This document shows, piece after piece, positions 41,990 to 50,887 of a stretch of 64,000 nt of DNA. Origin of the DNA: Deltaproteobacteria bacterium. GTDB taxonomy: Bacteria > Desulfobacterota > DSM-4660 > Desulfatiglandales > HGW-15. Position 1 is the first letter of the stretch; each line of letters opens with the position of its first letter. The stretch covers positions 54,948-118,947 of the forward strand of contig JAGVAP010000051.1 of assembly GCA_020060215.1 (NCBI GenBank). The letters are read 5' to 3'. The notes under the pieces were generated by a model that ran no database searches, was not told where the DNA came from, and saw nothing but the letters and a program-made list of their open reading frames with translations. The translations under genes were made by a program, and so were the position numbers.

Positions 41990-44962
41990 TCAGATCCCTT
42001 CATCGGAGGGCGCAAACCCGCGGCGCATGGTATTCTCCGTGATGCATCGGGGATTCATGAACTGGACCAGGTAGTCGGGCCCCCCTGTTTTGGAGCCCAC
42101 ACCGGAGAGCTTGAAACCGCCGAAGGGCTGGCGCCCTACCAGGGCCCCGGTGATCCCTCGATTCAGGTACAGGTTCCCGACGCGGAATTCCCGGCCGGCC
42201 TGTTCCAGGTGTTGCGGGCTGCGGCTGAACACGCCCCCGGTCAATGCAAACTTCGTCGAGTTGGCGATCTCAACAGCTTCACTGAAGGACCCGGCCCGCA
42301 TCACCGAGAGCACAGGCCCGAAGATCTCCTCCCGGGCCAGGCGATGGTCGGGCCCGATGTCGGCAAAGATGGCCATGGGCGCGTAGAAGCCTTCACTCGG
42401 CACCTCACGAATGAGGAGGGGGGTGCCCTCTTTCTTCCCCACCTCGATGTATTCCAGGATCCTCTCCTGCGCAGCCTTTTCCACGACCGGCCCCATCTGG
42501 TTGGCCGGATCCTCCGCAGGCCCGATCCGGATGGATCCTGCCGCCTCCACCAGTCTCGAGACGAAGCGGTCGTAGATCGACCTCACCACGATGACCCTGG
42601 AACAGGCGGAGCACTTCTGGCCCTGGAACCCGAAGGCGGACTGGACCACGTGGATCACGGCCTCGTCCAGGTCCGCATCGTCGTCGATGATGACCGCGTT
42701 CTTTCCCCCCATCTCCGCAATGACCCTTTTCACCTGCTCCTGCATGGGATGGACTCTCGAACCGCGTCCTATGATGCGGAGGCCGACCTCCAGGGAGCCG
42801 GTAAACGCGATCACCCCGATTTCAGGGTGATCCACCAGGTAGTCGCCCATCACCTTGCTCCGGCCCGGGACGAAATTGAAGACCCCCGGCGGGGCCCCCG
42901 CCTCCTCGAAGAGCCTCGCCAGGGTAAAGCCGACCACGGAAGAGAGACCGGAGGGTTTGTAGAGCACGCAGTTCCCTGTCACGACGGCGGCGGAGCACAT
43001 CCCGCAGCTGATCGCCATCGGGAAGTTCCACGGCGCGATCACGGCCGCCTGCCCTCTGGGCTCATAGAAGTAACGGTTGACCTCGCCCGGGACCCGTCCC
43101 ATCCGCCTCGGCTCGGAAAGACGGACCATCTCCTTGCCGTAGTACTCCAGGAAATCGATCGCCTCGGTCACATCCGCATAGGCCTGGTCCCACTGTTTGC
43201 CGACCTCCAGGACCTGCCATGCCGCCAAGGTGTATATGCGACCTCTGGCCAGATCCGCGGCCCGGAAGAGCACCCGGGCCCTCTCCTCCGCAGGGGTACG
43301 GCTCCATGCCGGAAACGCTTCGGCTGCAGCGGCCAGGGCGCTATCGATCTCCGCCGTCCCGGACTGGCAGACCCTTCCCACCACCTCGGAGGGGTTCGCC
43401 GGATTCAAGGAGTCGAGGGTGTCCGATGTCCTCACCTCTCTCCCGCCGATCAGAAGGGGGTAGACCCTGCCGAGCGCACCCCGGACCTCCTCCAGGCCGC
43501 GCCGGAACTCGCTCCTCACTTCGGGTTGTGTGAAATCCGCCTGCGGCTCGTTCGTGAAGTCGAGCGGGTCAGGGTCGGCCCCTGCAGCAGGTTCGGGATG
43601 TACATCCGCCTCCGGGATCTTCGAACCCGGGTTTTCGAGAAGCTCTTCGGTATCCATGTTTTCTACAAAGCCCCGCCTCAAGAAGGATTCATTCGACGTG
43701 TTTTCCAGGAGCCGCCGGACAAGATAGGCCATGCCGGGCAGCAGATCGCCGTAGGGGCAGTACACCCTCACCCGCAGGCCCGCCTTGAGGAGCGCCCTCC
43801 TCACGGGCTCGGCCATGCCGTAGAGGGTCTGAAACTCATACCGCTTGTCCGGCACACGGAATGCGCGGGCGGTCTCCAGGACGGCCGAGATGGATCGGAT
43901 GTTGTGGGAGCCGCACGCGAGATAGCAGAGTTCGTGGTTCTCCAGGATCTTCCGGGCCAACCGCTCGAAGGCGGCGTCGGTCTCCGCCTTGTGCAGGTAG
44001 ACCGGCGTCCTCCACCCGTGTTGAGCGGAGAGGATGGTCTCGTAGTCCCAGTAGGCCCCTTTGACAAGCCGGATCGACAGGGGCAGACGGCGCTCTCCGG
44101 ACCAGTTCAGCAGCTCCTCGAGGTCCCGGTCGGTCTCCCTGAGATAGCTCTGGAGCACGATGCCGAGACGCGGCACCCCCAGGTCCGGATTGGACAGGAG
44201 CCTCTTGTAGACCTCGATCAGGATGGCCTTGGTCCTGTACTGCTCCATGTCCATGTAAACGACGGCCGCGAGCTGCTGCGCCTTTCTCAGGATCGGTTCG
44301 AGGCGTGCACAGATCCCGTCGACCGAGCCTTCGAAGTCGATGGGACTTGCCTGCGAGTAAAGACCGGTCGCTTTGACCGAGACCTGGAGCTTGGGCGAGT
44401 ATCCCCAGTCCAGGTCGTTTGCCGCACTCCCCAACGGTTCCCACGTCCTGGTCTCCCGATCGAGCTCCTCGAGGAGTTGCAGGTACTGCCGGAGGTATCG
44501 CTCCGCCTCGAGTTCACTGACGCTGGCCTCGCCCAGGATGTCGACCGTGAACGCGAAGTTCCCCCTGCGAAGCTTGCGAAGGCTCCTCAGCGCCTCTCTT
44601 CCGTCTTCCCCGATGATGAACTGTCTGGCCATGGCCAGGATGCTCATCCGCATGGCCTGGGCCAGGATCTTGCCGGTAGCGGCCCCTCGCAGCCCTCCCT
44701 TCCCCCATTTCAGGAGCGAGGGGAATAGACCGATATACTCCTCGAAGTACTCCTGGATATGCCTGAGCAGGGATTCGCTGCCCTCCAGGAGCGGGAACAC
44801 ATCCACGAAACGAAACAGCTGCACCTTGAACCGCTCGCTCTGCATGCACCGGTTCAGGAGCTTTCCCATCCACCAGCCCTTGTGGAATATGACCGGCGCA
44901 CCTCCCCTTGAAAGGGCGTAGAGCTCCCTCCCCCGCTCTCTGATCCTCGATTCCAGATCCAT
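41990..44962 (-). CDS. putA: Bifunctional proline dehydrogenase / L-glutamate gamma-semialdehyde dehydrogenase
   Basis: A 990-residue PutA without the N-terminal DNA-binding domain. The proline dehydrogenase barrel fills about residues 70-430 (LSIRLVKGAYWDYE, LYGMAEPVRRALLKAGLRVRVY, CPYGDLLPGMAYLVRRLLEN). The aldehyde dehydrogenase half follows from about residue 520, with APWNFPMAI, GAPPGVFNFVPG, the catalytic region AEMGGKNAVI and GFQGQKCSACSRVIV, and PFGGFKLSG near the end. It converts proline to glutamate with FAD and NAD. The gene has GGAGAGAGG upstream and appears monocistronic. Confidence 0.96.
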   Translation of the reverse strand: MDLESRIRERGRELYALSRGGAPVIFHKGWWMGKLLNRCMQSERFKVQLFRFVDVFPLLEGSESLLRHIQEYFEEYIGLFPSLLKWGKGGLRGAATGKILAQAMRMSILAMARQFIIGEDGREALRSLRKLRRGNFAFTVDILGEASVSELEAERYLRQYLQLLEELDRETRTWEPLGSAANDLDWGYSPKLQVSVKATGLYSQASPIDFEGSVDGICARLEPILRKAQQLAAVVYMDMEQYRTKAILIEVYKRLLSNPDLGVPRLGIVLQSYLRETDRDLEELLNWSGERRLPLSIRLVKGAYWDYETILSAQHGWRTPVYLHKAETDAAFERLARKILENHELCYLACGSHNIRSISAVLETARAFRVPDKRYEFQTLYGMAEPVRRALLKAGLRVRVYCPYGDLLPGMAYLVRRLLENTSNESFLRRGFVENMDTEELLENPGSKIPEADVHPEPAAGADPDPLDFTNEPQADFTQPEVRSEFRRGLEEVRGALGRVYPLLIGGREVRTSDTLDSLNPANPSEVVGRVCQSGTAEIDSALAAAAEAFPAWSRTPAEERARVLFRAADLARGRIYTLAAWQVLEVGKQWDQAYADVTEAIDFLEYYGKEMVRLSEPRRMGRVPGEVNRYFYEPRGQAAVIAPWNFPMAISCGMCSAAVVTGNCVLYKPSGLSSVVGFTLARLFEEAGAPPGVFNFVPGRSKVMGDYLVDHPEIGVIAFTGSLEVGLRIIGRGSRVHPMQEQVKRVIAEMGGKNAVIIDDDADLDEAVIHVVQSAFGFQGQKCSACSRVIVVRSIYDRFVSRLVEAAGSIRIGPAEDPANQMGPVVEKAAQERILEYIEVGKKEGTPLLIREVPSEGFYAPMAIFADIGPDHRLAREEIFGPVLSVMRAGSFSEAVEIANSTKFALTGGVFSRSPQHLEQAGREFRVGNLYLNRGITGALVGRQPFGGFKLSGVGSKTGGPDYLVQFMNPRCITENTMRRGFAPSDEGI

Positions 44963-45285
44963 GCCTCTCTCCGCCGTGAGCAGCCCGTCGTTTCAACAGA
45001 GTATAACCGCTTGTTCGGATTTCAACTAGTTGGGTTTTCCTGTATCTGCTGTCCGATCGGCTGAAGACAGGGAGAGAGGTGGATCCGTCCCCGGTGAAGG
45101 GAGGGAAGCGGGCAAGACGACCGGGGCGGGAGAATGGTTGAACCAGACCCCGCCCCGTCTTGTCAGGAGAGGCCGAGGACCTCTTCTTCCAGGGGCACCT
45201 CCTTGCGAATCAGTCCTCTTGCTGAAGAGACCGCTTTGGTTGCTGTTCTGTTACGTCCGGAGGCAAAGAGGGCTCCTCGTGCCGG
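44963..45285. other. Intergenic region between chemoreceptor and putA
   Basis: A 323-bp gap holding the putA promoter region (not resolved) and a strong GC-rich hairpin at 45113-45162. No gene is supported. Confidence 0.5.
45113..45162. repeat. GC-rich hairpin with a 3-base bulge
   Basis: Left arm CAAGACG-ACC-GGGGCGGG and right arm CCCCGCCCCGTCTTG (45148-45162). It lies about 120 bases after the chemoreceptor stop and could be a late terminator or processing structure; there is no adjacent T-run. Confidence 0.4.
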
Positions 45286-46773
45286 TCACGGGAGAGCCCG
45301 AGCTTCCATGTTTCTTTCCGCCGTCTTCCCTACGAGGCGAACCAGGTCGTCGACAAAGGCCCTCATCTGACCGGCCTGCGCGTTCATCTCTTCCGCGGCG
45401 CTGGCCGACTCCTCGGCACTGGACGCCGCCTTCTGCACCACCCTGTCCATCTCAGCCACGGCCTTGTTCACCTGATCGATGCCGCGTGCCTGCTCCTGAG
45501 ATGCGGCGGCGATCTCGTTGACCAGTTCTCCGACTTTCGATGAGATGGCCATGTTTTCCAGAAAGGCCGACTGGGTCGATTGGGTGATCTGGTTCCCGCT
45601 CTTGACCGCCTTGATGGTCCCCTCGATCAGATTCGCGGTGCTCTTGGCTGCATCGGCCGCCCGCATGGCGAGGTTCCGAACCTCCCCCGCGACCACCGCG
45701 AAACCGGCCCCCGCCTCCCCGGCCCTCGCCGCCTCCACGGCCGCATTGAGGGCCAGGAGGTTGGTCTGGAAGGCGATCTCGTCGATCGTCTTGATGATCT
45801 TGCCGGTCTCTTCGCTCGTCCTGGTAATCTCATTGATCGCCTCTGTCATCTCCCCCATGTGCCTGCTGACCTTTTCCACGATCTGCCGGGCCTCTCCCAT
45901 CTTGGCCCTGGCCTCCTCCGCGTTCTCCGCATTCTGCTTGGTCATGGAGGACATCTCCTCCAGGGAAGAAGAGGTCTCCTCGATGGATGCCGCTTGCTCC
46001 GAGGAGCCTTGTGCCAGGGATTGGCTCGCGGAGGAAATCTGGGCAGACGCAGAGGCCACCTGATCGGATGCAGAGGAAAGTCCCCCGATGATCCCCCGGA
46101 GAGCGCTGGTCACGCCGCGGCCGATGGCCCACATCAGCAGGATCCCTGTGACGAGCCCGGCGCCGAGGATGGTGAGGAAGAGTACGCTTGTCCTCCGGTA
46201 GGTCTCCTGCGCTGCCTCCTGCTCTCCCGCCGCCAGCTTGAGATTCATCTCCGTCAGTTTATGCAGATGGCTCCGCATCTCCTCGAACTTCTGCTTGGCA
46301 GCCCCCAGGCTGAGATCCAGCGCCTCCCTGCGGCCCTCCCTTGTATCCGCAACCCGGCCGGAGACCACTCTTCCGGACACGGCCTTCCACTCCTCGCGGG
46401 CCTTTTCAAACACAGGGATGAGCGCCCTTTCCTCCGCGGTAGCCGCCAGCAGCCTGTACTTCTCCCATTTACCCTGCGACCACTTCAATTTTTCTTCATA
46501 CTCCCTGACCAGGCCTTTGAATTCCTCGGACTGGGCGTTGGCGAAGATCATGGACCGTTCGGCCACAAGGGCCTGCTGCAGGTCCCGATCCGTCTCCAGT
46601 AGGAAGTCGACACTCGGAAGGTTCACCGAGAAAATCCCGGCGAGGGCCCGATTGATGGTGCCGATGCCTGAGTACCCGAAGAATCCGATCAGGGCCATGA
46701 AGAAGATCATGGAGGAGAACCCGAACACCAGCTTGGTCCCCACTTTGCTCTCTTTGAACCGTTTCATGGACAT
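45286..46773 (-). CDS. Methyl-accepting chemotaxis protein (4HB-type sensor)
   Basis: A 495-residue chemoreceptor. Membrane helices lie at about residues 15-35 and 192-212, enclosing a periplasmic four-helix-bundle-like sensor of about 155 residues. The cytoplasmic signalling hairpin tip contains [20 protein letters not shown] and [13 protein letters not shown]; methylation-helix Glu/Gln pairs appear in [15 protein letters not shown]. There is little room for a HAMP domain after the second helix. No C-terminal pentapeptide is visible. It lies 30 bp downstream of a periplasmic Cache protein, which may hand it a ligand. Confidence 0.93.
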   Translation of the reverse strand: MSMKRFKESKVGTKLVFGFSSMIFFMALIGFFGYSGIGTINRALAGIFSVNLPSVDFLLETDRDLQQALVAERSMIFANAQSEEFKGLVREYEEKLKWSQGKWEKYRLLAATAEERALIPVFEKAREEWKAVSGRVVSGRVADTREGRREALDLSLGAAKQKFEEMRSHLHKLTEMNLKLAAGEQEAAQETYRRTSVLFLTILGAGLVTGILLMWAIGRGVTSALRGIIGGLSSASDQVASASAQISSASQSLAQGSSEQAASIEETSSSLEEMSSMTKQNAENAEEARAKMGEARQIVEKVSRHMGEMTEAINEITRTSEETGKIIKTIDEIAFQTNLLALNAAVEAARAGEAGAGFAVVAGEVRNLAMRAADAAKSTANLIEGTIKAVKSGNQITQSTQSAFLENMAISSKVGELVNEIAAASQEQARGIDQVNKAVAEMDRVVQKAASSAEESASAAEEMNAQAGQMRAFVDDLVRLVGKTAERNMEARALP

Positions 46774-46803
46774 CTCTCCTCATTCCCTCATCTTCCCAGT
46801 GGA

Positions 46804-47364
46804 CTACCTGATCTTCTCGACGTCGACCCCGATCGTGATGGCGCCGATCACTTTTTCACCGTCTTTGACGGGAACCGAGACCTGGGCCAGATAGGCCTGG
46901 GTGCTGTCGTCGAACTTGACCTCGCTGATGTGGACCGCCCCGGCGCCTCCCTTGTAGGATTCCGTGAACTTGGCCTCATCCCCCTGCCAGTAGTCCGAAG
47001 TCTTGTCGGTCATGGCCACGTTGGCGCCCTGGTTGTCCATGACGAAGATCTCGGCATAATAGGGTGCGCTCTTCTGGATCTCTCTCAGACGCTTCCCGCA
47101 CTCGGAATCCATCAGCGACTTCATGAAGGCGTCGATTCCGGCGGTGGCCATCCATTTCTTGTCCATCTCCTTGATCTGATCCAGGGTCTTGCCCTTCCCG
47201 TTTTCCTGTTTCACCGCCTGGACGATGACCGGATCCGAACCCATTTTCACCAGGGTCGAACCGGCCAGGTCCACAACCTTTTGGGGCGCCTTTTCTCCGG
47301 CCGACACCGTTCCGCCCGCAACAAGAAACATCCCCGCAACAACAAGCATGATCGCCCTTTTCAT
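46804..47364 (-). CDS. Periplasmic single-Cache/PDC sensor protein
   Basis: A 186-residue exported protein. The signal peptide MKRAIMLVVAGMFLVAGGTVSAGE ends near residue 22. The Cache core follows, with AEIFVMDNQGANVAMTDKTS, SDYWQGDEAKF and the closing strands YLAQVSVPVKDGEKVIGAI with ITIGVDVEKI. It has no membrane anchor, so it is a free periplasmic ligand-binding protein, probably acting with the chemoreceptor encoded 30 bp downstream. The start at 47364 has GGAGGGG upstream. A sigma-54-like promoter and a palindrome lie upstream. Confidence 0.85.
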   Translation of the reverse strand: MKRAIMLVVAGMFLVAGGTVSAGEKAPQKVVDLAGSTLVKMGSDPVIVQAVKQENGKGKTLDQIKEMDKKWMATAGIDAFMKSLMDSECGKRLREIQKSAPYYAEIFVMDNQGANVAMTDKTSDYWQGDEAKFTESYKGGAGAVHISEVKFDDSTQAYLAQVSVPVKDGEKVIGAITIGVDVEKIR

Positions 47365-47440
47365 GATGACCCCTCCGTCGTATTTGGTTTGGCACTCCAC
47401 GGGAGAGCGACCCCCCCCGTTAGCGCTTGTTCACTTCTCC

Positions 47441-47456
47441 ATCAACTTGCATGCCA
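47441..47456 (-). promoter_or_regulatory. Possible sigma-54 promoter of the Cache-chemoreceptor pair
   Basis: The minus-strand sequence TGGCATGCAAGTTGAT matches the sigma-54 consensus (TGGCACG, four bases, TTGCA) with full -24 GG and correct spacing, but the -12 GC is GA. It lies about 77 bases upstream of the Cache start codon. Together with the palindrome at 47530 it has the geometry of an enhancer-driven promoter. Confidence 0.4.
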
Positions 47457-47529
47457 AAGGCACGGGGTCTTGTTCTCCATGGGAAACAGGACGTTGGCGG
47501 GATGGATTGGAATCGGAAGGGGTACTTAT

Positions 47530-47545
47530 CTGTAACATGTTACAG
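47530..47545. promoter_or_regulatory. 16-bp perfect palindrome, probable operator or enhancer site
   Basis: CTGTAACATGTTACAG is perfectly palindromic, and another half-site TGTAACAG lies at 47573-47580, 43 bases further on. The pair sits about 75-140 bases upstream of the sigma-54-like element on the minus strand, where activator sites usually lie. The binding protein is unknown. Confidence 0.6.
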
Positions 47546-47635
47546 AAATGTGAAGGACACATCTGTAACAGGGATCAGGGCAAAGAGCGGGAGACCACGC
47601 CTAGAGCGGGGAGACACGGGTGGAGGGCGGTTAAG

Positions 47636-48073
47636 TTACTTTGCGCCCATATGCAGTTCGATGTACTGAAAGATATCGGCGTCGGGGTCCCAGTTCACCC
47701 GGTAGTGGAGCAGACTCCTGATCTGGGGGTATTCAATGAAGATCATCGTTGTCGCGGGGCCGAGTTCCCTGATCCGGATGTCCATCCAGTAGGTGATTCC
47801 AGAGAAAAAGGAGTAGAGATCCCTTCGAATGTCATCGCTTGCGCGGATCACACCCAGTTCCTTGTCCATGAACTGGATGATGAAGCCCATCTGCGGCAAG
47901 GTCTGGATCACGGCCGCCCATACCTCGGCCTCCCCTGCGCTGTACACCTTCTGGAGCGGGTAGCCCCACTCCTCGGCGCTCCTCACCCTTGCGGTCGCGC
48001 AGGATGAAACCAGAAGACAGATCAGGGTGAGCGCAAACAACCATACCGCCGGCCTCGAACCATTCACTCTCAC
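47636..48073 (-). CDS. Small putative lipoprotein
   Basis: A 145-residue protein with a signal peptide and lipobox (CLLVSSC, cysteine near residue 26) followed by an alpha/beta domain (VYSAGEAEVWAAVIQTLPQM, ELGVIRASDDIRRDL, TTMIFIEYPQIRS). This resembles small outer-membrane-anchored domains of unknown function. The first GTG at 48073 has GGAG 6 bases upstream; a GTG six bases further on is an alternative. It is on the same strand as, and 116 bp after, the 144-residue protein gene. Confidence 0.72.
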   Translation of the reverse strand: MRVNGSRPAVWLFALTLICLLVSSCATARVRSAEEWGYPLQKVYSAGEAEVWAAVIQTLPQMGFIIQFMDKELGVIRASDDIRRDLYSFFSGITYWMDIRIRELGPATTMIFIEYPQIRSLLHYRVNWDPDADIFQYIELHMGAK

Positions 48074-48113
48074 TTGCCCCTCCGGGGATCCGGCGGCGGT
48101 CCTGTCGTTCTTC

Positions 48114-48187
48114 CCCCCCTGCCCCCCCTCCCACGCCTTCAGTTTCCTCCCCCTCGCTGGGGGGGAGGCCGGGGGTGGGGGTGAGGA
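48114..48187. repeat. CCCCCTC/GAGGGGG palindromic repeat
   Basis: The core CCTCCCCCTCGCTGGGGGGG plus AGG at 48147-48169 is an inverted repeat flanked by C-rich and G-rich tracts (GGGGGTGGGGGTG to 48183). It lies between two minus-strand genes, ahead of the lipoprotein start. It resembles a widespread C/G-rich bacterial intergenic repeat. Confidence 0.5.
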
Positions 48188-48189
48188 TG

Positions 48190-48624
48190 TCATGGCGCCC
48201 CATGCTGATGATCGAGCAGCCTGTTGGCATCCGCGAACGTGTTGACCCTGCCCTGGACCCTTCCTTTCTCTTCCGTGGAGAGCTTTGCATCCAGGGGAAT
48301 GCAGATGTCGCAATTCCGGCTGGCCCTGCAGATTCTCACCACGTTTCTGATGTTGAAGCGTTCGAAGAATTCATCCAGGCAGACGGTGACATCAGAATCC
48401 TCCACAAGGTCGGTGCGGACATAGGCGTGGTCGGTAATGAGATCCATGAGGGGCAGGTTGAGAGGCCTTGTCTTCTCTACGGCGAGTTGGACTTCCTCGG
48501 CGGTCACCGGGCGGAGGATGTTCACATAGACCCGGTTGCCTTGTTCTCGAAACCACACTTCGAGCTTTTCCGATCTGTAGACCGAACGGTATCCTCTTGA
48601 TTCAAGTTCCTTGGGGTCGGGCAT
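48190..48624 (-). CDS. Hypothetical protein of 144 residues
   Basis: No family was recognised. The sequence looks like a folded cytoplasmic alpha/beta protein (RPVTAEEVQLAVEKTRPLNL, MDLITDHAYVRTDLVEDSDV) with a short Cys-containing stretch (CRASRNCDICIPLDA). The start ATG at 48624 has AAGGAG 6 bases upstream. It may share a transcript with the lipoprotein downstream. Confidence 0.65.
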   Translation of the reverse strand: MPDPKELESRGYRSVYRSEKLEVWFREQGNRVYVNILRPVTAEEVQLAVEKTRPLNLPLMDLITDHAYVRTDLVEDSDVTVCLDEFFERFNIRNVVRICRASRNCDICIPLDAKLSTEEKGRVQGRVNTFADANRLLDHQHGAP

Positions 48625-48809
48625 CTCGTACTCCTTTGCCTGGAGATGACTACCTGCCCCTATGATATGGCTTTGTCCCCGAACCGAAATGGGGAGGTTC
48701 CTGTAATCGGCTCTCCGCCGAATCTGAATCCGTGCGATTGACCCCGGCGCCGGGATTCCCCTATACTGCCGGACAGACTGGAAACCCAAATCACAGGAGG
48801 AATATCGGG

Positions 48810-49202
48810 ATGAATGAAGAGGAGCGGAGAAAGAAGACGCAGGAAACTGCCGGCAGGCTCTTCCGAGGCGGGATCAAGATGGATCCCCCGTATCTGCTGT
48901 GGAAGGAGTTCAACAAGGACCTTGCCAATGATTTCTCCATGTTCATTACGGGGAATCTTTATTCAAGGACGGTGCTCACGCTGCAGGAGAGGCAGATGGC
49001 GGCCTGTGCCATGCTCGCAGCACTAAGGGCGGGAGGGGAGCTCAAGCTGCACGTGAACGCTGCACTGAACGTCGGGTGTGACAAGAAGAAGCTTGCAGAG
49101 ATCTTCTTTCAGGTCGCCACATACGCCGGCATGCCTGCGGTGAACGAGGCCCTGGAGACCTACCGGGCGGTGCTGAAAGAGCGGGGTGAATGGCCGCTGT
49201 AA
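48810..49202 (+). CDS. Carboxymuconolactone decarboxylase family protein (AhpD-like)
   Basis: A 130-residue alpha-helical CMD-family protein. The family pattern appears in LTLQERQMAACAMLAALRAGGE, LKLHVNAALNVGCDKKKLAEI and FFQVATYAGMPAVNEAL. It lacks the CxxC redox motif of AhpD, so it is probably of the gamma-carboxymuconolactone-decarboxylase-like type with an unknown substrate. The start at 48810 has AGGAGG 9 bases upstream. Its 3 prime end is 16 bp from the convergent last pseudopilin gene. Confidence 0.85.
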   Translation: MNEEERRKKTQETAGRLFRGGIKMDPPYLLWKEFNKDLANDFSMFITGNLYSRTVLTLQERQMAACAMLAALRAGGELKLHVNAALNVGCDKKKLAEIFFQVATYAGMPAVNEALETYRAVLKERGEWPL

Positions 49203-49218
49203 GAGAATGCAGGCCCCC

Positions 49219-50868
49219 CTACCAGTGCTCGCTGGCGAATTGGGCCAGCGAGTACGTAATGCTCGGGTTGGATCCTGCAGTGACGCTGCCGTCCACGGTT
49301 GCGAATGTGCCTATGATCCTGCTGGCGGAGGGGACGTCCACATGGTTTCTTGCGAGGACCGTTCCGAACCACTGCCGAGTGCCGTTGTTCCCGGTTATTT
49401 CGAAGTCCTCGTGGGTCTCCCAATACACGCGGGCGGCCAATTCCTTGGCCGTGGCCATGTCGATCTCCGCGATGTTCACCCAGGTACTGCCGTCCGTGGA
49501 TACCAGCACCGGTCCGGTGTGACTTATATCGCCCTCGCAGAAGATCGTGATCTCGTCGCCGGTGGAAAGGTCGAGACGAAGGGTCTGGCCCCACAACCCG
49601 CCGTTGAATTCGCGGAAGTAGTAGCATCCCGGATCCCCCACGCTCCGACAGGAGCCCGCCTCGATGGTGAGTGTGACTCCCCCCTGCCAGTTCAGGTCCC
49701 GGTATGAACCCGGCGTAATCGTCTGCTGGGTCTCCTGCCAGCTCGGCGGCATATTGATATCCTGCGTGCCTGCGCTGAAGGTTTGCATACGGGGCACGGG
49801 CACGTCCGGGCAGACATCCGGCGGGGTGGGGAGGATTCTGGGCGGAGAGGGCTGGCCGGCATACTCTGCGCCCCAGATGTTCTGCGGCTGTGGCGTGCTG
49901 ATGCTGCCGCCTGCCCAGACGCTCCCTTCGATGTACGTGTTCCATTGCATGGTGATGTTGCCGCCCGCATGTACGTCTCCCTTCACGCGCGAGTTCGAGC
50001 TGCGCAGGAGCAGGCTGCCGTCCAGAAAGACATTGCTGTTCGCAAGGGTGTTGGAGCCGAGGGTGACATCTCCGCCGGCATGAATCTCCTGCAGAACCTT
50101 GGCATTGGAGGGATTCAGGGTGATGTGGCCGGTGGCGTATATGTTTTTTTCGGCGGTCGCTCCGGAACCCAGCACCACGTTTCCCCAAGCGTGGATATTG
50201 CCCCCGATCGTGATATTGGAGGCGCTCAGGATGACATCTCCTCCGGAGCAGATCCAGCCGCCCACCTGCACCCCGGATGAGAGCGTGACGGACGTCTCGG
50301 CAATGATGTTCCCTGTGATGATGGAGTTCGGCTGGACACTGACCGATTCAGAATACAGGCTTCCGTCGACGAGCCCTCCCGAGGGTACAAAGAACTGCCC
50401 CGATTCCCCTCCCCCCCCGGAATAGGTCACGTAGTACGCCGTTTCATCCGGGAGGGGCTCCTCCGGATCAGCGCACTTGATCAACCGCTGAGCCTGGTAG
50501 ACGGCCTGAAACGGAGAGCCGGGGCCGGCCGTGCCCGTGGATTTGACGGAATAGTAAGGATGGTCCCACAAGACGTCCGCCTCTACGGCAAAGTGCCCCG
50601 CTGCATCGAGGGCGTAAGGCCCGGGGCCGGGGAGCCCTTCGCTTCCTTCGCTGCACAGACAGGCATCCGCGAAATGCAGGCCTGCATTGGCAAGATACAT
50701 GGCGCTGATCTCCTGCCCCATATCCAGGTCGGAGAAGGAGGAGGTGGAGGTCAATCGAAAGAGTGGGATGCTCAGGGCTGAGACGAGGAGAAGGGCCACG
50801 ATGATGAACAGGGCCGCGGAACCCTCTTGACAAGAACTGCCCCTCACGCTTTCTCGACGTTGACTCAT
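49219..50868 (-). CDS. PilX/GspK-like pseudopilin with a beta-solenoid repeat region (second cassette, K position)
   Basis: A 549-residue exported protein. The N-terminus has a prepilin-like hydrophobic helix (ALFIIVALLLVSALSIPLF) after a glycine but no glutamate at the fifth position, as in GspK/PilX. Residues of about 165-325 consist of roughly 17-18-residue repeats with a small-residue pattern (GGNIHAWGNVVLGSGA, GGDVTLGSN, GGNITMQWNTYIEGSVW), suggesting a bactofilin-like beta-solenoid. A further domain of about 220 residues follows. It is the last gene of the second cassette. The K-like protein of the first cassette shares only the N-terminal part. Confidence 0.78.
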   Translation of the reverse strand: MSQRRESVRGSSCQEGSAALFIIVALLLVSALSIPLFRLTSTSSFSDLDMGQEISAMYLANAGLHFADACLCSEGSEGLPGPGPYALDAAGHFAVEADVLWDHPYYSVKSTGTAGPGSPFQAVYQAQRLIKCADPEEPLPDETAYYVTYSGGGGESGQFFVPSGGLVDGSLYSESVSVQPNSIITGNIIAETSVTLSSGVQVGGWICSGGDVILSASNITIGGNIHAWGNVVLGSGATAEKNIYATGHITLNPSNAKVLQEIHAGGDVTLGSNTLANSNVFLDGSLLLRSSNSRVKGDVHAGGNITMQWNTYIEGSVWAGGSISTPQPQNIWGAEYAGQPSPPRILPTPPDVCPDVPVPRMQTFSAGTQDINMPPSWQETQQTITPGSYRDLNWQGGVTLTIEAGSCRSVGDPGCYYFREFNGGLWGQTLRLDLSTGDEITIFCEGDISHTGPVLVSTDGSTWVNIAEIDMATAKELAARVYWETHEDFEITGNNGTRQWFGTVLARNHVDVPSASRIIGTFATVDGSVTAGSNPSITYSLAQFASEHW

Positions 50869-50887
50869 GAGATCCCGAGCGGATGGA

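Noticed and set aside
41957..44728. A 923-codon plus-strand open frame over putA
   Set aside because: It is an antisense shadow of PutA; long stop-free antisense frames are expected in GC-rich coding DNA and its sequence shows no family features.
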